DNA of 64,000 nucleotides, from positions 62,001-126,000 of the forward strand of contig NZ_LMHY01000026.1 of the NCBI RefSeq assembly GCF_001429045.1, given 5' to 3'. A model generated the notes under the pieces. The model worked only from the letters and a program-made list of their open reading frames with translations. It was not told the DNA's origin and made no database searches. A program made the position numbers and the translations under genes. This DNA is from Pseudomonas sp. Root71. GTDB taxonomy: Bacteria > Pseudomonadota > Gammaproteobacteria > Pseudomonadales > Pseudomonadaceae. Positions 22,309 through 29,977 of this stretch are shown here, piece by piece; the first letter of the stretch is position 1, and every line of letters begins with the position of its first letter.

Positions 22309-23685
22309 ATGTCGTTTACCCGTCGCCAAATCCTCGGTGGCCTGGCCGGTCTTGTTGTCGTTGGTGTCGGTGCCGGGGGCGCGTCGCGTTACTGGCTGGG
22401 CAAGATGGCTGACGCCGAGGCGGGCCACGACTACGAGCTGATCGCGGCGCCGCTGGACGTCGAACTGGTAGCGGGGCACAAGACCCTGGCCTGGGCCTTC
22501 GGTCCGTCGGCGCCGGGCACCGAATTGCGGGTGCGCCAGGGTGAATGGCTGCGGGTGCGCTTCATCAACCATCTGCCGGTCGCCACCACCATTCACTGGC
22601 ACGGCATCCGCCTGCCGCTGGAAATGGACGGTGTGCCTTACGTGTCGCAATTGCCGGTGCTGCCGGGTGAATACTTCGATTACAAATTCCGCGTGCCGGA
22701 TGCCGGCAGCTACTGGTATCACCCGCATGTGAACAGCAGTGAGGAGCTCGGTCGTGGCCTGGTCGGCCCTTTGATCATCGAGGAACGCGAGCCGACCGGG
22801 TTCAAGTATGAAAAGACCTTGAGCCTCAAGAGCTGGCATGTCGACGACGTCGGTAATTTCGTCGAGTTCAGCATCCCCCGTGAAGCGGCCCGTGGCGGTA
22901 CGGCGGGGCGCCTGGCGACCATCAATGGCGTGCCGCAAGCGGTGATCGACCTGCCGGCCGGGCAGATCACCCGTGTACGCCTGCTCAACCTCGACAACAC
23001 CCTGACTTATCGCCTGAACATTCCCGGCGTCGAAGCGCAGATCTATGCGCTGGACGGCAACCCGATCGAGCCACGACCATTGGGCAAGGAATACTGGCTT
23101 GGTCCGGGCATGCGCATTTGCCTGGCGATCAAGGCCCCGCCGGCCGGTGAGGAGTTGTCGCTGCGCAACGGCCCGGTGCGCCTGGGCACGTTCCGTTCGG
23201 TGGCCAACACCGATGCGCCGACCGAGTGGCCGCCGGCACTGCCGGCCAACCCGATTGCCGAGCCGGACCTGGCCAATGCCGAGAAACTCAACTTCAATTT
23301 CGAATGGGTTGGTTCGGTGTCGGTCAACGTCGACAACGGCAAGCCGCCGAGCCTGTGGCAGATCAACGGCAAGGCCTGGGACATCACCGACAAGACCTGC
23401 GCCGACCGCCCGATTGCCAGGCTCGAGAAAGGCAAGAGCTACATTTTCGAATTGAAGAACATGACTCAGTACCAGCACCCGATTCACCTGCACGGCATGA
23501 GTTTCAAGGTCATCGCCTCGAACCGGCACAAGGTCATTCCGTATTTCACCGACACCTACCTGCTGGGCAAGAACGAGCGCGCGCAGGTAGCGCTGGTGGC
23601 GGATAACCCGGGTGTCTGGATGTTCCACTGCCATGTGATCGACCACATGGAAACCGGCCTGATGGCCGCCATCGAGGTGGCATGA
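22309..23685 (+). CDS. Multicopper oxidase (Tat-exported, laccase/CueO type)
   Basis: A 458-residue periplasmic oxidase. ATG 22309 gives MSFTRRQILGGLAGLVVVG, a Tat signal, so the longer frame from 22138 is rejected. Copper ligands are clear: HWHG (His96, His98), YHPH, HPIHLHG, and HCHVIDH (His440, Cys441, His442, His446). The residue in the axial type-1 position (10 after Cys441) is Leu451, followed by Met452. CueO has Met there. A copper-oxidase or laccase role is likely, but the substrate is unknown. The stop overlaps the tadA start. Confidence 0.92.
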   Translation: MSFTRRQILGGLAGLVVVGVGAGGASRYWLGKMADAEAGHDYELIAAPLDVELVAGHKTLAWAFGPSAPGTELRVRQGEWLRVRFINHLPVATTIHWHGIRLPLEMDGVPYVSQLPVLPGEYFDYKFRVPDAGSYWYHPHVNSSEELGRGLVGPLIIEEREPTGFKYEKTLSLKSWHVDDVGNFVEFSIPREAARGGTAGRLATINGVPQAVIDLPAGQITRVRLLNLDNTLTYRLNIPGVEAQIYALDGNPIEPRPLGKEYWLGPGMRICLAIKAPPAGEELSLRNGPVRLGTFRSVANTDAPTEWPPALPANPIAEPDLANAEKLNFNFEWVGSVSVNVDNGKPPSLWQINGKAWDITDKTCADRPIARLEKGKSYIFELKNMTQYQHPIHLHGMSFKVIASNRHKVIPYFTDTYLLGKNERAQVALVADNPGVWMFHCHVIDHMETGLMAAIEVA

Positions 23686-24182
23686 TGCGTCAGATTCGTC
23701 CCGCCGCCATCATCGACCGCAGCCGTGATCGCGAATTCATGCGTGAGGCCCTGGCACTGGCAGCCCAAGGCGCAGCCCTAGGCGAAGTGCCGGTGGGCGC
23801 GGTGCTGGTGCAAGATGGAGAGATCATCGGTCGCGGCTTCAACTGTCCGATCACTGGCAGCGATCCGAGCGCTCACGCCGAAATGGTCGCCATCCGCGCC
23901 GCCGCCCAGGCGGTTAGCAACTATCGCCTGCCGGGCAGCACGCTGTATGTGACGCTGGAGCCGTGCAGCATGTGCGCAGGCCTGATCGTGCATTCGCGGA
24001 TTGCGCGGGTGGTGTACGGGGCGCTGGAGCCGAAAGCCGGGATTGTGCAGAGCCAGGGGCAGTTCTTTACCCAGGGATTTTTGAATCACCGGGTGTTGTA
24101 TGAAGGCGGGGTGTTGGCGCAGGAGTGCGGGGCGGTGCTCAGCGAATTCTTCAAGGCCCGGCGCGCAAAACCTGCAGACTGA
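23682..24182 (+). CDS. tadA: tRNA-specific adenosine deaminase (A34 to I34)
   Basis: TadA deaminates the wobble adenosine of tRNA-Arg(ACG) to inosine. The zinc motif HAE (His65, Glu67) and PCSMC (Cys95, Cys98) are intact. Length is 166 residues, as expected. It starts at the ATGATG overlapping the stop of the oxidase gene, so translation is probably coupled. Confidence 0.95.
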   Translation: MMRQIRPAAIIDRSRDREFMREALALAAQGAALGEVPVGAVLVQDGEIIGRGFNCPITGSDPSAHAEMVAIRAAAQAVSNYRLPGSTLYVTLEPCSMCAGLIVHSRIARVVYGALEPKAGIVQSQGQFFTQGFLNHRVLYEGGVLAQECGAVLSEFFKARRAKPAD

Positions 24183-24227
24183 ACACCGTATCCACATTTT
24201 GATCTCCGTTGATCGGGGGATTGGGGT

Positions 24228-25184
24228 TTACTTACGCGCCACAATCACCGCCCGCATCGGCGCCGGCAGCCCTTCAACGGTCTTGCTGTGATCCTCTGGA
24301 TCGAGGAAATCACTGAGCGACTGATACTTCATCCACTCCGTCCCGCGCTGTTCCTCGACCGTGGTGGTGCTGACGTCCACGCACTTCACATCCGTGAACC
24401 CGGCACGGCGCAGCCACAGCTCCAGCGCCGGCACCGACGGCAGGAACCACACATTACGCATCTGCGCGTAGCGGTCTTCCGGTACCAGCACCTGATGCTT
24501 GTCGCCTTCGACCACCAGGGTTTCCAGCACCAGTTCCCCGCCCTTGACCAGGCAATCCTTCAGCGCCAGCAAATGCTCGATGGGCGAACGGCGGTGGTAG
24601 AACACCCCCATGGAAAACACTGTGTCGAAACCTTCGAGGTTCGGCGGCAGGTCTTCGAACGGGAAGGGCAGGTGCCAGGCATTCGGCTCGGACAGGTAGC
24701 GTTGTACCGCCTGGAATTGGCAGAAGAACAGCCAGTTCGGATCGACACCGATCACGCTGTTGGCGCCGGCGCCGAGCATGCGCCACATGTAATAGCCGTT
24801 GCCGCAGCCGACATCGAGGATGCGCTTGCCCTTCAGGTCCAGGTGCGGGGCGACCCGCGACCATTTCCAGTCCGAGCGCCATTCAGTGTCGACGTGCACG
24901 CCGAACAGGTCGAACGGCCCCTTGCGCCATGGCGACAGGCCCATCAGCGCGGTGCGCATCTGTGCGCGGGTTTCTTCGTCGCAATCGGTGTCCAGTTTCA
25001 AGCCATTGAGCAAGTCGACTTCGCTCGGCTGGATCTTCGGCAGGGCGTCCAGCGCGCTTTGCCAGCGCTCCAGGTCGCCGTGGCCCTTTTCCATTTTCTT
25101 GTCGAGTTGCGCTTGCAGGGTGTTGGCCCAATCGGCCAGCGGAGTACCGGCCAGACGGCGGGCGAGGGGAGACAGATCAATCAT
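24228..25184 (-). CDS. cmoB: tRNA U34 carboxymethyltransferase
   Basis: CmoB transfers a carboxymethyl group from carboxy-S-adenosylmethionine to 5-hydroxyuridine-34 of tRNAs, giving cmo5U. The protein is 318 residues. The AdoMet-type motif ILDVGCGNGYYMWRM and VIGVDPNWLFFCQF are visible. Its start overlaps the cmoA stop by four bases (ATGA), so the two pathway genes are translationally coupled. Confidence 0.97.
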   Translation of the reverse strand: MIDLSPLARRLAGTPLADWANTLQAQLDKKMEKGHGDLERWQSALDALPKIQPSEVDLLNGLKLDTDCDEETRAQMRTALMGLSPWRKGPFDLFGVHVDTEWRSDWKWSRVAPHLDLKGKRILDVGCGNGYYMWRMLGAGANSVIGVDPNWLFFCQFQAVQRYLSEPNAWHLPFPFEDLPPNLEGFDTVFSMGVFYHRRSPIEHLLALKDCLVKGGELVLETLVVEGDKHQVLVPEDRYAQMRNVWFLPSVPALELWLRRAGFTDVKCVDVSTTTVEEQRGTEWMKYQSLSDFLDPEDHSKTVEGLPAPMRAVIVARK

Positions 25185-25924
25185 GGCAAGGCAATCAACG
25201 AGGCAAAGTTAAGACACTGGAACCACGGCACGACTTTCGAGAACCCGGCGGCCAGCAGGCGTTCGCGGTGTTCTTCGAGGCTGTCGGGCTTCATGACGTT
25301 TTCGATGGCGCTGCGCTTCTGGGCGATTTCCAGCTCGCTGTAGCCGTTGGCGCGTTTGAAGGCAATGTGCAGGTCGGTGAGCAACGCGTGCTCCTGCTCG
25401 TCTTCGAAGCGCAGTTTTTCCGAGAGGATCAGCGCACCACCGGGCAACAGCGACTGACGGATGCGCGACAGCAACGCCGTGCGTTGGTCCGGGGCGATGA
25501 ATTGCAGGGTGAAGTTCAGCGCGACCACCGAGGCCGGCTGGAACTCCAGCGCGAGGATATCGCCCTCGATCACTTCCACCGGCAGCAACTCCTGGAACAT
25601 CGAATCCTGCCCGTTGAGGTACTCGCGGCAGCGTTCGACCATGGCCGCGGAGTTATCCACAGCAATGACGCGGCAACCGTCGGTGCGCACATGCCGGCGC
25701 AGGGCCTGGGTCACGGCCCCCAGGGACGAGCCCAGGTCGTACAACACGCTATTGGGCTGGGCGAACTGGGCAGCGAGCACGCCGAGGTTTTCGACAATGG
25801 TCGGATAACCCGGTACCGAGCGCTTGATCATGTCCGGGAACACCCGCACCACGTCTTCGTTGAAGGCGAAGTCAGGCACCTGGGCCAAAGGCTGGGCGAA
25901 AAGGCGATCGGGTTCTTTGCTCAC
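25181..25924 (-). CDS. cmoA: Carboxy-S-adenosyl-L-methionine synthase
   Basis: CmoA converts AdoMet and prephenate to carboxy-AdoMet, the donor used by CmoB. The GTG start at 25924 (VSKEPDRLFAQPLAQ) gives 247 residues, the size of the E. coli enzyme. Upstream ATGs at 25960 and 26014 are possible but run into REP sequence. The AdoMet-binding motif YDLGSSLGAVT is present. Confidence 0.95.
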   Translation of the reverse strand: MSKEPDRLFAQPLAQVPDFAFNEDVVRVFPDMIKRSVPGYPTIVENLGVLAAQFAQPNSVLYDLGSSLGAVTQALRRHVRTDGCRVIAVDNSAAMVERCREYLNGQDSMFQELLPVEVIEGDILALEFQPASVVALNFTLQFIAPDQRTALLSRIRQSLLPGGALILSEKLRFEDEQEHALLTDLHIAFKRANGYSELEIAQKRSAIENVMKPDSLEEHRERLLAAGFSKVVPWFQCLNFASLIALP

Positions 25925-26012
25925 GGCGGTTCCAGCGGTGTAGTTGGAAAAGGCCGGCATTTTAGCCAAGTTGGCGCGGGGATGCGCGGGTTGTCTGATA
26001 AACCGCCAAATC

Positions 26013-26086
26013 AAAAGATCGCAGCCTGCGGCAGCTCCTACCCTGGGAATGCGATCCCTGTAGGAGCTGCCGCAGGCTGCGATCTT
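26013..26086. repeat. REP doublet (family 1)
   Basis: Two inverted GATCGCAGCCTGCGGCAGCT copies are separated by about 25 bases, between the lysoplasmalogenase stop and cmoA. Confidence 0.85.
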
Positions 26087-26090
26087 TTTC

Positions 26091-26732
26091 TCATGCTGAT
26101 TGCGTTTTTTTGCTGAAAGCCGAGGCAGTGATACCCCATTGCCCCAGCCAGTAACTGAGGATGATCACATAAGGCGCCGCATCAAACGGCGCCACAAACC
26201 GGCTGATGCCAATCACGCTGTCGGAGAACACGAACGCCACTGCGCCCGCCGCCGCCAGCAGCGCCGAACGCTTGGGCACGTCGGTCCCGAGTCGGGCCAG
26301 GGCGCGCCAGAGCATGGCGCTGATCGCCGTGCCATAGACAATCACGGGCACCAGCAATGGGCCGAGGCCGTTGGAAATCAGAATCCCCAGCAAGACGGCG
26401 CCGACACCGAGGGCCAGCACCAGCGGCAGCACGGCCAGGCGTCGGCAATCGCTCAGATAAGCCTTGAGATAAGCCAGATGCGCGACCAGAAACGCGCCCA
26501 GCCCAAACACAAACAAATCCCCCGGCCAGGCCAGCAACACATCGCCGACCAGGGAAAAAATCAACCCCAGGCTGATCCAGCGCCGATATTCGCCGGGCGC
26601 TGCGTCGTGCAGCCAGCCGAGCAGGGCCAACACCGGCAGCGGCTTGACCAGCAGGCACAGCAATGACGCATGCACGCTCAAGCCATAAAGGAAGGTCACC
26701 GCGCCCATCAGCGCCAGAATCAGCCAGCCCAC
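26091..26732 (-). CDS. Lysoplasmalogenase-like YhhN membrane protein
   Basis: A YhhN/TMEM86-family integral membrane protein, about 213 residues with seven to eight hydrophobic segments and the family pattern FSLVGDVLLAWP and FVFSDSVIGIS (conserved Asp residues). Eukaryotic relatives cleave the vinyl ether of lysoplasmalogen; the bacterial role is not established. I prefer the GTG at 26732, three bases after the icp stop. The ATG at 26792 would overlap icp by 58 bases. It forms an operon with icp. Confidence 0.8.
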   Translation of the reverse strand: MGWLILALMGAVTFLYGLSVHASLLCLLVKPLPVLALLGWLHDAAPGEYRRWISLGLIFSLVGDVLLAWPGDLFVFGLGAFLVAHLAYLKAYLSDCRRLAVLPLVLALGVGAVLLGILISNGLGPLLVPVIVYGTAISAMLWRALARLGTDVPKRSALLAAAGAVAFVFSDSVIGISRFVAPFDAAPYVIILSYWLGQWGITASAFSKKTQSA

Positions 26733-26734
26733 GG

Positions 26735-27127
26735 TCAGTTGACCGAGATCGCGCAGTCGAACGAATCCACCGGCAGCACTTCCGGCGCCCATGGTTGTTG
26801 CGAAGTTAAACGCAAACGCCCGCTGCCGGGCGCAAAAGCCTGAAAGCGCCAGGTCGAGACCCCGGCCGCGCCGACGATGCCGGCATCTTCCGGATTTCGA
26901 TAAACCTCTGGCCCCAGGGGGTGCAGTACGCCGCCGGCCGAATCCTGGATCGCCCAGCGATAGCCCGTGGTCGGATTGCTAGGCAGGGTCAGGATCAGGT
27001 TTTGCCCGTTGCTGAGCCGCACCGGACATTCGCTTTGTTTTTCCACGGTCACGTTGTGTGCAGGTTGCGTGGCGCATCCGGCCAGCAAGGCGAGGGCGAG
27101 GGGGGCAAGCAGGCGAATGGGGGACAT
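26735..27127 (-). CDS. icp: Chagasin-like cysteine protease inhibitor, lipoprotein
   Basis: A peptidase inhibitor family I42 protein. The three inhibitory loops are recognisable: NPTTGYRW, GAAGVSTWRF and QQPWAP. The N-terminus MSPIRLLAPLALALLAGCATQ is a lipoprotein signal with its lipobox LAGC. I chose ATG 27127 rather than 27151. The neighbours match the order I recall in P. aeruginosa (PA0778 icp beside PA0779 asrA). It probably protects against papain-like proteases in the envelope. Confidence 0.9.
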   Translation of the reverse strand: MSPIRLLAPLALALLAGCATQPAHNVTVEKQSECPVRLSNGQNLILTLPSNPTTGYRWAIQDSAGGVLHPLGPEVYRNPEDAGIVGAAGVSTWRFQAFAPGSGRLRLTSQQPWAPEVLPVDSFDCAISVN

Positions 27128-27221
27128 GGATTCAGGGGCTCCGGCGTTCACGACGAACGGCGAGCATAACCGAGATGAGACAAAGTGTGACAGTCAGCCT
27201 GGACAGTGGTGTCAGGACTGA

Positions 27222-27320
27222 CGCCTTCGCGGGCAAGCCCGCTCCCACAGGTAATTGAGTCGGTCACAAAACTTGTGTGCACCCTCAATCCCTGTGGGAG
27301 CGGGCTTGCCCGCGAAGACG
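27222..27320. repeat. REP doublet (family 2)
   Basis: Inverted copies of GTGGGAGCGGGCTTGCCCGC (27222-27249 and 27293-27320) lie between asrA and icp. Confidence 0.85.
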
Positions 27321-27343
27321 GCAGTACAGGCGCTACACGAGCA

Positions 27344-29761
27344 TCAGAACAACACCTTCGCCACATCCGCAAAGCGCTTGGCAAAGTGCACGGTAATGCC
27401 TTCCTTCAGATACTCCGGCAGCTCCTCGAAATTGCCCTGGTTGGCCTCCGGCAGAATCAGTTCGAAAATCTTCTGCCGCCGCGCCGCAATCACTTTTTCC
27501 CGCACGCCGCCAATCGGCAGTACATGGCCGGTCAACGTCAGTTCGCCGGTCATGGCCACGCCTTTTTTCGGCGGCTGGTTGCGCGCCAGCGATAGCAGGG
27601 CGCTGGCCATGGTCACGCCAGCGCTCGGGCCGTCTTTCGGGGTGGCGCCTTCCGGCACGTGCAGGTGAACGAAGGCTTCGTCGAAGAACTTCGGATCGCC
27701 GCCAAAGGACTTCAGGTGCGAGCTGACGTAGCTGTAGGCGATTTCCGCCGACTCTTTCATCACGTCACCCAACTGCCCGGTGAGCTTGAAGCCACGGTTG
27801 AGGGTATGGATGCGCGTGGCTTCGATCGGCAAGGTGGCGCCGCCCATGCTGGTCCAGGCAAGGCCGGTGATCACGCCGACACCCGACAGCACCTGCTCGT
27901 TGCGGAACACCGGTTTGCCGAGGGACGTTTCGAGGTCTTTCGGGCCGAGCTTGATCACCGCCTTTGGGTCGTCGAGCAGTTTCATCACCGCTTTGCGCAC
28001 CAGTTTGCCGAGGTTTTTTTCCAGCTGGCGCACGCCGGCTTCACGGGCATAACCGTCGACCAACGCCTTGAGCGCACTGTCGGTGATGCTCAGGCTGCCC
28101 TTGGACACACCGGCTTTCTCAAGCTGCTTGGGCCACAGGTGACGCTTGGCGATGGCGACTTTTTCTTCGGTGATGTAGCCCGACAGACGAATCACTTCCA
28201 TCCGGTCCAGTAACGGGACAGGGATCGAGTCGAGAGTGTTGGCGGTGCAGACGAACAGCACCTTCGACAGGTCCATCCGCAGGTCCAGATAGTGGTCGAG
28301 GAACTCGACGTTCTGCTCCGGATCAAGGGTTTCCAGCAGTGCCGAGGCCGGGTCGCCCTGGTAGCTCTGGCCCATCTTGTCGATCTCGTCGAGCATGATC
28401 ACCGGGTTCATCACTTCGACGTCTTTCAACGCCTGAACCAGTTTGCCCGGTTGTGCGCCGATGTAGGTGCGGCGATGACCCTTGATCTCGGCTTCGTCGC
28501 GCATGCCGCCAACGCTGAAGCGGTAGAACGGCCGGCCCAGGGATTCGGCGATGGATTTGCCGACGCTGGTTTTACCAACGCCCGGCGGGCCGACCAGCAG
28601 CACGATGGAGCCGCTGATTTCGCCTTTATAAGCGCCGACTGCGAGAAATTCGAGGATGCGGTCCTTGATGTCGTCCAGGCCAGAGTGGTGTTTGTCCAGC
28701 ACCTTGCGCGCGTGCTTGAGGTCGAGTTTGTCCTCGCCGTACACGCCCCAGGGCACCGAGGTCGCCCAGTCGATGTAATTGCGGGTCACCGCATACTCCG
28801 GCGAGCCGGTTTCGAGGATCGACAGCTTGTTCATTTCCTCTTCGAGGCGTTTCTGCACCTGCGTCGGCAGGACTTTGCCCACCAGCCGCTGCTCGAACTG
28901 TTCGAGGTCGGCACTGCGGTCGTCCTTGGTCAGCCCCAGCTCCTGCTGGATGACCTTGAGTTGTTCCTTGAGGAAGAACTCGCGCTGATGTTCGCCGATC
29001 TTGCGGTTAACTTCGGCGGAAATCTCTTTTTGCAGGCGCGCGACCTCGACTTCCTTGCGCAGCATCGGCAGGACTTTTTCCATGCGCTTGAGCATTGGCA
29101 CGCAGTCGAGCACTTCCTGCAGCTCGCTGCCGGTGGCCGATGTCAGCGCGGCGGCGAAGTCGGTCAGCGGCGACGGATCGTTGGGGCTGAAGCGGTTGAG
29201 GTAGTTCTTCAGCTCTTCGCTGTACAGCGGGTTGAGCGGCAGCAGTTCCTTGATCGCATTGATCAGCGCCATGCCGTAGGCCTTGACCTCGTCGGTCGGC
29301 TCGGTGGGCTGGTGCGGGTATTCGACTTCCACCAGGTACGGCGGGCGGTGATGCTTGAGCCAGGTCTTGAGGCGGACGCGGGTCAGGCCCTGGGCGACGA
29401 ATTGCAGCTTGCCGTTTTCGCGGCTGGCGTGGTGCACCTTGACCAGGGTGCCGTAGAGCGGCAGGGCCGAGGTGTCGAAGTGGCGCGGGTCTTCCTGGGG
29501 CGTGTCCATGTAGAACAGGGCCAGGGAGTGGTGTTCGGACTTGGCCACCAGGTCCAGGGTTTCGGCCCACGGTTCTTCGTTGACGATGACCGGCAGCACT
29601 TGGGCCGGGAAGAACGGGCGATTGTGAATCGGGATGATGTAGACCTTGTCCGGCAGGTTCTGGCCAGGCAGGGCCAGGCCTTTACCAGGTTTGTGCTGTG
29701 TGGCGTTTTCCGGATCGGCGTATTCGCTCGGGTCTTCGGGGAATTCCTGCTGGTCGCTCAT
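27344..29761 (-). CDS. asrA: Lon-family ATP-dependent protease (AsrA type)
   Basis: An 805-residue cytoplasmic AAA+ serine protease. The LON substrate-binding domain begins near residue 38 (VYIIPIHNRPFFPAQVLPV). Walker A is GPPGVGKTS near residue 395. The catalytic dyad is Ser713 (PKDGPSAG) and Lys756 (GGVREK). This divergent N-terminus and the icp neighbour match P. aeruginosa PA0779 (AsrA), a heat- and aminoglycoside-stress-linked second Lon rather than the clpX-linked lon. The RpoH-type promoter upstream agrees. Confidence 0.93.
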   Translation of the reverse strand: MSDQQEFPEDPSEYADPENATQHKPGKGLALPGQNLPDKVYIIPIHNRPFFPAQVLPVIVNEEPWAETLDLVAKSEHHSLALFYMDTPQEDPRHFDTSALPLYGTLVKVHHASRENGKLQFVAQGLTRVRLKTWLKHHRPPYLVEVEYPHQPTEPTDEVKAYGMALINAIKELLPLNPLYSEELKNYLNRFSPNDPSPLTDFAAALTSATGSELQEVLDCVPMLKRMEKVLPMLRKEVEVARLQKEISAEVNRKIGEHQREFFLKEQLKVIQQELGLTKDDRSADLEQFEQRLVGKVLPTQVQKRLEEEMNKLSILETGSPEYAVTRNYIDWATSVPWGVYGEDKLDLKHARKVLDKHHSGLDDIKDRILEFLAVGAYKGEISGSIVLLVGPPGVGKTSVGKSIAESLGRPFYRFSVGGMRDEAEIKGHRRTYIGAQPGKLVQALKDVEVMNPVIMLDEIDKMGQSYQGDPASALLETLDPEQNVEFLDHYLDLRMDLSKVLFVCTANTLDSIPVPLLDRMEVIRLSGYITEEKVAIAKRHLWPKQLEKAGVSKGSLSITDSALKALVDGYAREAGVRQLEKNLGKLVRKAVMKLLDDPKAVIKLGPKDLETSLGKPVFRNEQVLSGVGVITGLAWTSMGGATLPIEATRIHTLNRGFKLTGQLGDVMKESAEIAYSYVSSHLKSFGGDPKFFDEAFVHLHVPEGATPKDGPSAGVTMASALLSLARNQPPKKGVAMTGELTLTGHVLPIGGVREKVIAARRQKIFELILPEANQGNFEELPEYLKEGITVHFAKRFADVAKVLF

Positions 29762-29791
29762 GGGGGTACCTGCGCAATGGGTATGGGTCTT

Positions 29792-29819
29792 AGATGGGGC
29801 AGGTTGGCGGTGGTTTCAA
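29792..29819 (-). promoter_or_regulatory. RpoH (sigma-32) heat-shock promoter of asrA
   Basis: On the minus strand TTGAAA (29819-29814) and CCCCATCT (29799-29792) are 14 bases apart. This is close to the sigma-32 consensus CTTGAAA-N13-CCCCATNT, 30 bases before the start codon. Confidence 0.75.
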
Positions 29820-29924
29820 CGGTCATTTTCTGCAATGCCGTGTTTCGAAGGCGTGTTCAGCGCAGAGACAGGTTAGCTGAACCATGGCCGTGCGCGGTCA
29901 AAATGTGGGAGGGCGATGTGGCAC

Positions 29925-29954
29925 AAAAAAGGCGACGTCCTCACGGGCGTCGCC
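29925..29954 (-). terminator. Terminator of gcd
   Basis: Stem GGCGACG / CGTCGCC with a 10-base loop. On the minus strand it is followed by six T residues, 23 bases after the gcd stop. Confidence 0.85.
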
Positions 29955-29977
29955 TTTGGTTTTACTGCCGCGAAAAC

